The position numbers and the translations under genes were made by a program. This document shows positions 22,133 through 32,482 of a stretch of 64,000 nt of DNA, in pieces (within the stretch, counting starts at the first letter, position 1; each line of letters starts with the position of its first letter). A model generated the notes under the pieces. That model saw only the letters and a program-made list of their open reading frames with translations. It was not told the origin of the DNA and did no database searches. The DNA is from Clitopilus passeckerianus (taxonomy: Eukaryota; Basidiomycota; Agaricomycetes; Agaricales; Entolomataceae), in assembly GCA_944990035.1 (NCBI GenBank), contig CALYLX010000106.1, positions 62,001 to 126,000 on the forward strand, read 5' to 3'.

Positions 22133-25100
22133 ATGGCACCGTCTACGCACAAATGGGAACCAGAAGTGTCGTTTGTCGATGAATTCTTCAAGCAGCACAA
22201 CCTACGCCAGGAGTTGAAGGTCCTGTTCTTAGCGCCGGAGGAGGAGTTGGACAAGGTGATCAGCGCTGTGGGCAAGATCATTGGGGTACGTCTTGTTTTT
22301 GATTTTCCCTCAACGTTTCCTGATTCCTTCGTCCAGTGTCAGAACCAAGAGGACGGTTGGACCTTATGGCTTTGGAGTCTGGGCCTCAGACTTGAATGGG
22401 AAGTGAGGGCTTTCAGAGAGGCAACGTCGAAGTTGGCCAAACCCCCAGCAGACCACGACGCCAAAATGCTCGAGCTTAAAGGGCTCCTGGTGAGTCCATC
22501 TTATTTTCAAAGTAACCCTAGTGTGCTCAACCGCTCCCTTAATTAGCGGAAACTTCTGAAGATTCACGAAACGCACAATCCAATTGGCTACAAATGTCCA
22601 CCATCCCGATACCTCCTCTCCCTGGATTCCCACTTCAACAAAGTCCCTTCCACCAGCAACCGCGTTATCATCGGACGAACAGATTCTCGCGCCAAAGATC
22701 ACAAACTGTATGATTCCGACGTCTGGAAGAATACCCGGTCAACCACGCCAGGTGAGTAGCGCCAGCCATTTGCCATTCGTTCCCGTACTCAGTGTCATTT
22801 TAGTCCCCGATCTCTTGAAAAGTCGCCCTAGGGTGACCTTGAAGATGCCCTCACCTCCGCCTGCATTTCCCGCCCCGAAACCACCTCGCAGGGGGATCGT
22901 GTCGAACAGGCACACCCCCAGCGAGGGAAGATGCAGTAAGGCTACTAACCTGGGGTAGAGTAGAGTGAGGCTGTGAGAGCGAACTAGAGAGAAAAGAAGT
23001 GTAACTCCTTATTGTATTGAGGTAAACTACTGCTAGTATTTATACAAAAGGATAGAGTGCACAGACCATGTATATGTAAGCATATCTAGAATGTTCTGTG
23101 CTAAATATAGTATGGAATACACAAGGAATGACGAAGAATGAGTCATACATGAGTCATGATGATGTCATTGTGGAGCGGAATGTGCTAGAAGTATTTGTAA
23201 TGCTCCACGTGTGTATGTTGTGATAATGACGCAATCAAGTAATGTGATTTGTAGTCATGTGGTGTCACGTGACTGTTCATGTGACAAGGATGTGAGACGC
23301 GTCAAGTTCAACAGATCGAACTCTAACAAGGTAAGTACATGTTTATAACTAGTGCCCGCCACGGGTAACCCTCGGGTATTTCACGCTCACCCGCACCCTC
23401 ACCCCAACATTACCCCACCCTTCATCCAAGGGTAAGGGCCACCCTTGAAGTTGGGCAGGGGTACACAAAGGGTGATACGGGTAGGCCACACCCGCGGGTT
23501 TACCACCGAGGGTAGGGTTAAAGCTTCATATAGACATGTTACACGTAGTAAAATAATGTAAATCTTATCTATTCAAACGAGCCCAAGTTGGTCCCAGACC
23601 ATCATCCTCACCCTCCACAAGGTCCGGTAAGCCACCTATAGCCCTCACAATGTCTTTCTCTGTGATGATGCCTGCCTGAAGCCAATCCCCCAGACACATG
23701 AGAGACCGGAAGGTAGGCGGCTTCATCCCACCCCGAAGGTGGTTGAGTAAGATCCGGCCCTTCGAGAAAAGACGCTCGACGTCGACGGAGGTAGCTAATA
23801 ACAAGGATCAGCCCACTACTTGAAATCACGAGAGGGAGTACATGCCTGGGATACTCAGATAATCGCGTGCCATCCTGGACAACCGTGGATACACCGACTC
23901 TTGCTCGACCCACCACTTTAGTAGGTCATCAACACGGTGGGCAGGGATGGATAGATAGCGGGTGACTTCATCTACCGTCAATGAAGACACGCCAGAGAAA
24001 CCGGTCTTCAGGCGGTCGAAGCGGTTTTCAGGGGGCGGTGATTCATTTGAGGGTAAATTCTACATTATGTTCGCGAAATACGTTAGTAATTCTTACAGTC
24101 TAGTCAATGGCAAACATACCTCTGCTGTAGAAACATTCTCATCACGATAAAACTCGTCGAAAACATCGCGAACAAGCTGTTCAGCAGTGTTGATCCAACC
24201 TTCAGGCCATTGGGCTGAACGCATGTAGTCGAGCTTGTAGCGAGGATCAAGAGCTACAGAAGTCCAGTGTCAGACAGTTAATTCATGAATATAATAAAAA
24301 GTGGTGTACCAATAGCAATGCGGTACATTTCCGACAGGTCCGTCTTGCTGTAGTACCTGTTTAGCGTTCGCTTGCCGATAGCAAGAGCAGCCGTAACTGA
24401 AATCGCGTATTTCCGGGATGCGATTGAGGTTGCCATGTCCTGATCGATCTCGTCCATGGCAGGGATGACAGAGGAGAGTTGGACCGTATTTTTTCGAGAG
24501 AAAAACTCGGTCGCTTCCTTGAAAATCTAATAACTTTTCGTCAGGTAAATTTCTTGCTGTTAAGAGGGGTTACGCACCTTTAGAACCTCTCGAAGCTCTC
24601 TTGCAAGCCGCCACTCGGAGTTTTCCATCTCATAGGCACGTAGATTTGCCTCTTTTTGAGCTGTAAGTAGGTTGTAGACTTCTCGATATTGCACAGCAAC
24701 ATCGAGCATGTCATATGTCGAGTTCCACCGGGTCTTCACATCACGAGGAAGGAGGCGTTCCTTGAGACCAACCTGGTTGCAAAGACGCCTCCACTTTGGC
24801 GCGAGGTTGGTGGACGAATTCTTGACGGCGTATGCAACTTTGCAAATCTGGCAGAGTTGTGGGTCCACGCGTGAGCAACCCAGCACCCAGATGTACACAA
24901 GAACAAACAAACGCCCACCTTCACCAACATTTTGCGAGTGGGCATCACACTCTTCGCCAACTCTGCTCGTTCTGCTGGCGACATCTCTAGTCGCTCATCG
25001 ACCCACCCATCGTCATTATCCTTCTCTTCACCTTCCTCGTTGACATCAATCTGGGCGCTCTTTTCCTCATCCTCGCTGTTCTTAGCAAGTGCCAGCACTT

Positions 25101-28100
25101 CCTTCGCTTCGTCATCAAGCTCTCCACCGCCATCCAAGATGTTATCCACCTCAAGATCCTCCCTCTCAGCTTCCTCCTCCTCCTCGGCCTCTGATAAAGG
25201 CTTCATCTCGATGTCAGCATGAGCATCTACCTGATGCTTCGCTTTTTTGGCCCCTTTCTTTGCCTTGTTAGCGCCAGCGCGCTTTTTCTTGGTTGTTGGT
25301 ACGTCAAACTGTGCCAGTACGCTCTTGCACACCAAGTTGATGACATGGCAGAAACAGCGAACTCTCGTTGCCTCTCCAACACGATCGGGAAGGAAATGGT
25401 GGAATCTTTCAACCATCACATCATTGGGCGAAGCATTATCGCAGGTGCACCCAACCATCTGTTCAAATTGACACGTAAGTGCTATGTTCTACGTAGAGGG
25501 ACGCAAACTGACCTTCTTAGCGATTCCGAACTCCCACAGTGTTGCTGCCATAACTTCCGCCATGCGAAGTCCAGTATGGGAAGTCGGCAGGTCAACAATG
25601 TCGAGGCACCAGGAAAACACCTCGCCATTGACCTCGTACTGCACGGTTAAACCCATGTATGCCCGTCCGTTTGGTGAGGTCCAGCAATCTGTACCAAAGT
25701 GCAGTGCTCCTTTAACTTTCTGGTATGTTTGTCAATCATTAATTCTCGACGTAAAGGTCTAACACAGACCTTTAGGATTTCAGCTACCTTCTGTCGACAG
25801 CTTGCAAATGCTGCCTTGACATCACGGCGGACCGTGGTGGGAGATGGAATGTACTGCTGAGGCCGGCCCTCCTTCATGTTGCGATGATAGCCTCGGTCCT
25901 TGACGATGTCGAAGGGGCGCTTATTCTCTGCAACCCAACAGACGTGATAGGCTTTGGTTTCTGCCTTGGTCTGAGGACGTGTCGAGTAAGTAACAGTTGC
26001 TACTCTTGCATGACTCTGGAATGCAGCAGTGATTGACCCATCACGCAGAGTATTATTGCGACCTTGAAGGATCTCTCGAGCTTCAGCCACCCCATCCACC
26101 CTACTGGCTGCATCCAGTGCCTCCTGCCCCCAACACCCAATGATATGTGTTCGTAAATTCTTCGTTGAGGACTTGTCGCCACCAAACGTCGCTCGATAAA
26201 CATGCCGTCCATGCTTTCCTCTAGACTTGCATGTGGGAGCTGCACACCGGAACTTGATGTATCGCCTGCGGATCATCTTGCCCTTCTTGAGTGGTTGCAC
26301 TGTCCGCCACTCTGCCTCCGGGCGAGGTTCGAAAAATGTGTACACTGGTGCATTCCAGCGGGGTAGCATTCGGTCTGTGTATACATGAGGCGGTGCTGGA
26401 AGACGAGAACAAGATCACCTTACCTATAAATGCGACATCATCCTCCTCAGTGCTTTCTCCTCCCTTGCTGTTGGCGCTATCATTGTCTTCACTATCACTA
26501 CTCTCAGGAGTTACTGACAGCATGCTGCTCTGGCTGCTGGTGCGGCTTAGCTCCGATGGAGGTGGCATTGTTCGGCTCTCGTCATCGCTGGCTTCAAGTT
26601 CATCGGGAGAGTCAATCACAAGTGGTTTGCGGGGGACTTGGCGGGTGTCAATGGGAGCATCCACATCGTCAACCTCTTCGATGGTTGGTTGGCGTGTCTT
26701 GGATGGCTGAGACTTTACTGGGAGTATACTGGCTGCTGGCCCTAGTGGTGCTGGTGCCTTTGATGTGTTGTTGCTGGATGTTGGTTTTGGTTTAGGGGGG
26801 GGTTGGTCTGCATTTTCGCGAAAGCGTTGAGGGGGTTTAGCGGTCCGTTTGCCGACTGCTGCTGCAGGTGTATCCTCAGTAGCCATCAAGTAGTATGATG
26901 TAGATTTTAGAGTAATCTTGGGATATATTATGATAAACTGCAATTTTCGTTAGGATAGTTTCACCCACTGGGCGTCTACCGGCCCTGAATCAAATATTAT
27001 GTAATTTTAAGTTGCGATGGCGGCATTAGTTGCACATCAAAGCTGTGCAACCCTTGAGTAGAGCCAAGGGTATGGCAAGGGTCACGAAGAAGCTACCCCC
27101 ACCCCCACCCTCACCCTACCCCTTTCCCAACCCTGAGGGTATGAGCAACCCTTGGTGGGCCCTATTTATAACCGGTCCCATGTGTTACTGACTGAACTTC
27201 GTAGAAATCTGGAGTCACCAAGAAAGACACGTCAAAGGCGGTGAAGAATGAAGAGGAGGGGAAGGCTTCAACGGCAAGGAAACGCAAAGGTACGTATTGC
27301 TTCAGACCTTCGGAGATGAAGCTGACCACTTCCCGACTCGCCACAGCGCCCAAGAGTTGCGAGATGGTGGTGTCCGACAATGAAATTAGTGTCGCCCCAT
27401 CTCCCGCTCCCCCCAAGAAGCCGAAAACGTGTGTTATACCGCCCTGGTCGTCCAAGGCCCCACCTCCCCCAACTCTCCCACCTTTCCTCGCACTCAATAC
27501 CAATACTCCCGACACCAACGCTAAACCACCGCCACCTCCCCTCGATGAAGAAATGCCCTGCTTTCGCTGTTCCGAAAAACTAAGCAAAACGGACGACAAG
27601 GACAACATTTTTCGCCTGCCGATCAAGTGTCAAACGACTGACCTCGACAAAGTCGCTGCAACATGCCTTAAATGCATCAGGGACAAAAAAAGATGCCAGT
27701 GGCCCATTGGCTCTCCTCATTGTCCTAGCAGGGTGAGCTATCCCGAGGACCGTCTGTACCCGTATCACCGGGTGGAATCGCTGGATGTCTCGTTCGAGGA
27801 GACCGAATCGCTGGATACCAAGTGTGTCCCCCCGCCACCGGATAACAAGGATATACCCGTGCCGCTGCTAAGTTTCACTCCCCCCAGTCCTGGTCCCGAC
27901 CCTGCTTCACCTGCAACGGGAAATCCAGCTACCTCCAACCTCCCTGGGCCCCAATCGCCAGTGAACACCGCGGCTGCTGGTCCGTCTAACCCGACGGTAC
28001 CTGTTCCAAATCCCGACGCTGGACTGGATGAGGTGGACGTGAAGGGAAAAGGGCGAGCCGACGACTATCGTGGTTGGCAAGATCTGGCTAAGTCGATTCC

Positions 28101-28755
28101 AAAGGGCGGCCTGGCACTGACGGCGGAATCGATTTGGAAGGCGCAATCTTTACCCCCACCTGCAAACGTTGGAGCCGAAAGAAAACGCTACAAGTCCCTC
28201 ACTCCCGGTTCAACACTTCGGAATCCTTCCCCCGTTATCGAGATCGACGAGACCGTCCAACACCCGACTCCCCCTCCTGAGTTTATATTTGGCTCTTCAT
28301 CGGTGCCCTTAGCTAAACCCACGAACGTCCCCTCAATGTCAACCATGATCAAGACGATCTACGACGATCTGAAGAGCTTGCACAAGGAACATACAGAGTC
28401 GTCGGCAGATGTTCAGTTTGTCAAGTCGTCGGTTGCTGCCCAGAACAAGGTCATCGACGACTTACGCCGAACGAACGCAACGCTGGCTGAGCAAGTTCGC
28501 CAACTCCGAGACGAACTCCAGAACCAATACCGACCTGCCCTCCCCCCCATCAACACGATGCAGCATGGCAACCCGACCTTGTGCTATACCTCAACTCCTG
28601 GGCAGTCTTCGACAATTCAACCGGCTCAACTCCAGTCCAACTTTCAGCCTGATTCGAGTTTCGGGCCAATGGGAGGCTTCCTTCACTCATTTTCGTCTGC
28701 GCCGGCAAATGAAATGTTTCCGACTGGCGGTGAGCAGGGACATCAGGGCCAGTAG
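22133..28755 (+). CDS. Unknown accessory protein C, hosting two insertions
   Basis: Start MAPSTHKWEPEVSFVDEFF at 22133. Early exons encode ELKVLFLAPEEELDKVISAV, TLWLWSLGLRLEWEVRAFRE and RYLLSLDSHFNKVPSTSNRV, then a basic stretch ending SEGRCSK at 22940, where a 386-bp insertion sits. The next intron (donor GTAAGT at 23331, acceptor at 27203-27204) contains the hAT element. The gene resumes at 27205 with KSGVTKKDTSKAVKNEEEG. The 3' exon carries a cysteine cluster CFRCSEKLS with CLKCIRDKKRC, proline-rich linkers and a coiled coil around VIDDLRRTNATLAEQVRQLR, ending at TAG 28753-28755. The Cys pattern resembles a small zinc-binding module. The function is unknown. Without the insertions the junction reads in one frame. 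Confidence 0.55.
22942..23327 (-). mobile_element. 386-bp LTR-like insertion at exon end of gene C
   Basis: Flanked by AAGG at 22938-22941 and again at 23328-23331. On the minus strand it reads GTTAGAGTTCGATCTG at one end and ...TCTACTCTACCCCAGGTTAG at the other, with a CT-rich stretch, which is LTR-like. Removing it together with one AAGG joins SEGRCSK to an immediate GTAAGT donor, so it sits exactly at the exon-intron border of gene C. A fifth duplicated base would need one mismatch (AAGGC/AAGGT). No coding content. Confidence 0.6.
23342..23349 (+). repeat. hAT target-site duplication, left copy
   Basis: TTTATAAC directly precedes the left terminal repeat (TAGTGCCC...) and is repeated exactly at 27165-27172. 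Confidence 0.93.
23350..27164 (-). mobile_element. Complete hAT transposon (3815 bp)
   Basis: Bounded by 16-bp terminal inverted repeats that match at 13 positions: TAGTGCCCGCCACGGG at 23350-23365 and, on the other strand, TAGGGCCCACCAAGGG from 27164 to 27149. Both sides are flanked by the identical 8-bp duplication TTTATAAC, the size expected for hAT insertion. The outer 150-200 bp on each side are rich in ACCC/GGGT motifs (ACCCTCACC, GGGTAAGGG), the subterminal repeats typical of hAT transposase binding. The one gene inside is a transposase on the minus strand. Perfect target duplications and a readable transposase suggest a recent insertion. It lies in an intron of gene C. Confidence 0.92.
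23565..26886 (-). CDS. hAT-family transposase
   Basis: DDE-type transposase that cuts and pastes the element at 23350-27164. Start MATEDTPAAAVGKRTAKPP at 26886. Domains in order: disordered Ser/Asp-rich N-terminus; BED-like zinc finger region (FRCAAPTCKSRGKHG, then NLRTHIIGCWG); N-terminal part of the catalytic core with LHFGTDCWTSPNGRAY; second acidic site GCTCDNASPND; an acidic Lys/Glu insertion; LPRDVKTRWNSTYDMLDVAV; EFFSRKNTVQLSSVIPAMDE; and the C-terminal dimerisation region SVDVERLFSKGRILLNHLRG. Introns occur for example at 25465-25510 and between GIAKK and MVGCTCDN. No disabling stop was seen inside the conserved blocks, so it may still be active. The gene is antisense to host gene C. 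Confidence 0.88.
27165..27172 (+). repeat. hAT target-site duplication, right copy
   Basis: TTTATAAC directly follows the right end of the hAT element and equals the copy at 23342-23349. Confidence 0.93.
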
Positions 28756-29996
28756 GGTAGTGCTGAGGTTACTTGCTCTGTGTTGGCTATTACCCGGACA
28801 TTTACTAGTACTCATATTGGTACCTATTGCATTTCTTGTTTCTCGATTACATTTTGATTCATCTAGCGTACTTTTATAATGTGAATATAAACTTGCATTG
28901 CCTGTATATACTTAGGGGAGAAATTCAATTAATTTAATTGGACTTGTACAATTTCGCGTCCGACGTCACAAATTCCAGGATTAGACAAGGATTGACTGTC
29001 GGAGGGCCGGAAATCGGAGTAAGTTTGAGTTCGGTCAGAATTTAGCAGCCTCCAGCGGATCAGAGTGCTTGAGATGAAGAGTGGCAGGCGTGCGTTCGGG
29101 ATTCTGCCTAATGCATCGTGCACTGAAATTCAAGCAGTCGGAACAGCTGAGCATCGGTTGTCGGAGATTCTGGTAGCGCAATTGAGTTCATAGCAACGAT
29201 AATAGAGTTGGTAGAGGTGATAACCTTCGAAGTATTGGAGTTGGCAAAGTATTTCGAGGCGCTGTCACGGTTGATAATGTGAACAAATCTCAAAGATAAT
29301 AAGATTGGGACATGCTTTGGAGGCGTTGTTGAGAATCGGGAAAGCAAGTCTTGGAGGCATTGTTGAGAATCGGGAAAGCAGGCTTTGGAGGCGTTGTTGA
29401 GAATTGGGAAAGCAAGTCTTGGAGACATTGTTGAGAATCGGGAAAGCACACCTAGCATGACGAATGGAATACATCTCAATTGATCAGAATCGAGCAGATA
29501 TCCCAAGTTGAGGTGCTTTTGAGGTGCTTTATTTATCATGAATCGGAGCGATTCAGATTCAGAATAGTTAGTTTTGGTAATATTTGCCTTACAAGTGCTG
29601 GATCGGAGAGTGTTCAACTGAGCATACTAGAATTTCGGCTATCCCGGCTATGTATTGTACAGAGTAATCTACGTTGGTTGAGCTCACCAGAAGGGCTGAA
29701 TTGGGCTCACTCGACCAGATTGCAGAATACCTTCACTGGGTTGAGTCGGCTCAGCAACGCAGAATACACACCCCTGACATGGGACAGTGTGCTCATCCAA
29801 CTACATGGCCAAAACACCCTGCCTAGCAATGCTCAGCGCGTCGGACCTGTGTAGGGAATACCTTGACTGGAGAGTGTCAGCCCAGCCATGCTGAGTGGAC
29901 AGATGTAGCATCTGGGCCGACACAATGTTTGTTGTTCACTCAGAGTTGTGAGCTGACACCGCTGGTCCATAGACTAATGTATTATCCCAGTCTCCG
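28756..29996. other. Gene-free region with tandem repeats
   Basis: No supported gene. Contains the 34-bp tandem repeat array at 29317-29452 and related phrases with CTGAG/CAGCA motifs up to about 29990. Several open frames through the repeats only reflect their periodicity. Confidence 0.55.
29317..29452. repeat. 34-bp tandem repeat, four copies
   Basis: Four head-to-tail units starting TTGGAGGCGTTGTTGAGAAT at 29317, 29351, 29385 and 29419. Units differ at a few sites (GGCG/GGCA/GACA; AATCGG/AATTGG; last unit ends CACA). There is no spacer between units, so this is a minisatellite. Confidence 0.9.
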
Positions 29997-30359
29997 CTAC
30001 TCCGTAGTTTGTTGGTCGGGATACATGTCCTTATGTGCGAAAAAGGGTCGGGAATGGTGAAGAATGGAACCAAACTTTTCAACTTTGAAACCCCCTATAC
30101 CGGAAAAGTCGATATTTCCAATACACCGTTCCAGATCTTCGTCCGTTTGTTCCTCGCCAGGTGGCCCCACCCCCTTGCAATACCATACGACGAGAAAAAT
30201 AGCGTCCACGGCTTTCAGAGTATTCGGACACTTTGCCTTGACCTTATCCTTCAAGTCTGCGATATTCTTTGCATTGTCTTCGAGAAATATCTTGGAGGAG
30301 CTTCCAATTGGCTTACTGTTGTGGTCGGTGTTGAGGCACCAAACCTCGTGTGGGGCCAT
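29997..30359 (-). CDS. Crinkler header-domain protein (orphan)
   Basis: About 120 residues, start MAPHEVWCLNTDHNS at 30359, stop TAG at 29997-29999. The pattern EVWCLN, KIFLEDNAKNIADLKDKVK, KCPNTLKAVDAIFLVVWYC and the acidic DEDLERCIG matches the ubiquitin-like N-terminal header of Crinkler effectors, with the header's usual strand-helix-strand order and the LK-D-hydrophobic-W ending. In known Crinklers this header is followed by variable NTPase/nuclease modules; here the frame ends soon afterwards and no such module follows. The Crinkler body modules in this window lie more than 20 kb away and lack a header. It could be a real small protein or the stump of a truncated gene. Secretion is not evident: no signal peptide is seen. 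Confidence 0.65.
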   Translation of the reverse strand: MAPHEVWCLNTDHNSKPIGSSSKIFLEDNAKNIADLKDKVKAKCPNTLKAVDAIFLVVWYCKGVGPPGEEQTDEDLERCIGNIDFSGIGGFKVEKFGSILHHSRPFFAHKDMYPDQQTTE

Positions 30360-30874
30360 TGTGGTGGTGGCTGCACTTCGACGAACAATGTTTGAAGCTG
30401 TCACGCATTACAAGATTTACGTATATTATGCAGATAGCCCTATAACTCAGACACATGATGAAGCACTTTACGCCTGAGTAACCTAGAAAGATTCTCGAGC
30501 GGCTGTTGGTGCAGCAAGCGCCATGCTTTTCAGAGCCGCTAGGTACTAGCCTTCCAGGATGGCTTCAAGCATCCTAGTGGCCCTGAGCGCTGTATGCGTA
30601 TTGGGATAAAACGTCACCGGTTCACTAATATATGATGGTGGTGGAAGACAACAAACAGTACTACAACATCACCGTCAACGCTCTGAGATCTGAGCCACCG
30701 AACCTTATTCGCCGAAAACGGAAGAGAAAGAAGCGCCCATATCACGACTCTATCCAATTACACCTAGACCGTAAAGTATATAACAAATGAATACGACATT
30801 GAATATTCACATCCCCAAGAAAGAGTAAATAGCGGGTATATGACGGTCCAATTGATACCAAAAAAAATAATAAG
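30360..30874. other. Spacer
   Basis: No gene recognised. Separates the Crinkler header from the GPI-type surface protein and forms the right border of the accessory island. Confidence 0.55.
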
Positions 30875-31732
30875 TTATACGGTAATCATGGAGCCAATTG
30901 TAACGAGTGCTAAACCAATTGCAAACCCAACACTTCCACTGGGAGCGAGAGCACCATCATGATTTGCGCTTGTCGGGGAAGAGTAATCACCAGAAGCAGC
31001 TGCCGAGTTAGCAGAACCGGACGAGCTGACAGGACCGACGAACGCGGCAGGTGATGTCGTGGGCAACGGAGTATCGGAGGCCAAAGGAATCGTTTCAGTG
31101 GGTGTCGAAAAGCTCGTGTCATCCGGGATGCCCGTGGAGGTATCCGTTGGAATCGGATTTGACGGGTCGCCGTCGCTGTCAGCGGGTGTGACACTACCTA
31201 TCGAGACGGGTGGAAGAGCGACGCCTCCGGAGTTGCAAACAGATACGAGTTCTGAGAGGATTTCAGTCAGGAGATGCAGATTACGGAGGTAACGAGAACA
31301 TGCGATCAAGCCGTGTCTGCGCCGAAGTGACTTCGTCTGGGCTAGGGGTATTGGTAGCCAACATGCAATTTATGCAGTCCACGAAGTTGTCTTCAGTGGT
31401 CGTATTACAGATGCAAGTAATGTCTGTGCTTTCCTTGCACGTCTGGGGATATTTCTTAGTATCGAATTGGATGAAATCAGAGGCGAGCTGAACGTATGTC
31501 GAGGTCATCCAGAACCGCTTGACATTGGGTCTCGCAAGTCGCTGGAACTGTGCTGGGATCGATGGTCTGACGTGCAAGTAGCTGGTGCGATGAACGCCTT
31601 GCTGCAACTTGAGCATGAGGCGAGGTACTGAAGAGAATGTCAGAGACGCTCAACTACCCAGCTAGAGAACGACCAACCTTTACTCAGAGAAACGAAGCAA
31701 ATAACCACCAGACTCAGCAGCGATGTTTTCAT
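30875..31732 (-). CDS. Putative GPI-anchored, cysteine-patterned secreted protein
   Basis: Start MKTSLLSLVVICFVSLS at 31732 is a typical signal peptide. The mature part has a cysteine pattern C-x3-C (TCETQCQAVLDDLD), then TCKESTDITCIC and CINCMLATN, as in abundant small basidiomycete cell-surface proteins. It is followed by a long Ser/Thr/Pro-rich region (TPTETIPLASDTPLPTTSP) and a hydrophobic C-terminus (GFAIGLALVTIGSMITV) consistent with a GPI-attachment signal. At least three short introns are needed (near 31640-31710, 31440-31500 and 31270-31310). Exact joins are uncertain in the N-terminal half. Divergent from formamidase paralog 2. The role is unknown; a wall or plasma-membrane location is inferred. 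Confidence 0.7.
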
Positions 31733-32482
31733 GGTGCCGGGGAAGGAAGAAAGAAGGAGGATGGCAAGACGACGCGTTTTACGGACGAAGAGCGGGAGTG
31801 TATATTTAACTCGGCAAATGACAATCCTGATGACAATGTGGTTGTTGGAAGTGTGGCCTAGAAACCAAGAACTTCAGAAGGAGATTATCAACAAGGAATG
31901 CTTGTTTCTAACCTTTCTTGCTTTCCGTTGACATCTGAGCACCCTCTCAAAAGACTTTTGAGCTCCAGCCTATCGGACTGGCGATGGTGTGGACACAACC
32001 TGGCAAATGTCGAGGGCCATTCAATCGTATTCTAGGCCAGGCACAACAGGACGATCATCGCGATGTTATTCGAAGCAGCAGCAGGATTGGGCCAAAGGAT
32101 ATTCAGAAGGCAAGAGTTGTCCCCGCCACATGCTTGTGAGCCGGCTGTACGACATTCTGAATGCAAGCCTCAGCAACGACTCTGAAGCTCTCTGTACATG
32201 AGAGGAATTTAAGGACGTTTTGATGGCCTGGATTTAGATTTTGAACCACGTCTGTCAGCAGCATCAAGGCACGATACCGGATCATTCGTCCATCATCGCA
32301 CCAGTTCTCCCGAAACCTGCTCACAACGACCACGAGTCTCGACATTCAGAAGTCGGCCCGGGTAGATGTCGATGAGATAGGGGCTGTATCGAGTAACTAA
32401 CTTATGGCAGCCTTTGGCAGGAATTTCTTGGCTCAGGCATACGCACGCGGCAGAGGCCACATCTTGAGCTTGAACCATCATC
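31733..32482. other. Divergent intergenic region
   Basis: Lies between the GPI-type protein (minus) and formamidase paralog 2 (plus) and should contain both promoters. No clear regulatory motif was identified. Confidence 0.5.

Noticed and set aside
23355..23520. Independent GC-rich satellite with ACCC/GGGT motifs
   Set aside because: It lies just inside the hAT terminus and its counterpart lies inside the other end; it is the subterminal repeat of the element.
29317..29452. CRISPR-like array
   Set aside because: Repeats are directly adjacent without spacers and the genome is eukaryotic; it is a minisatellite.
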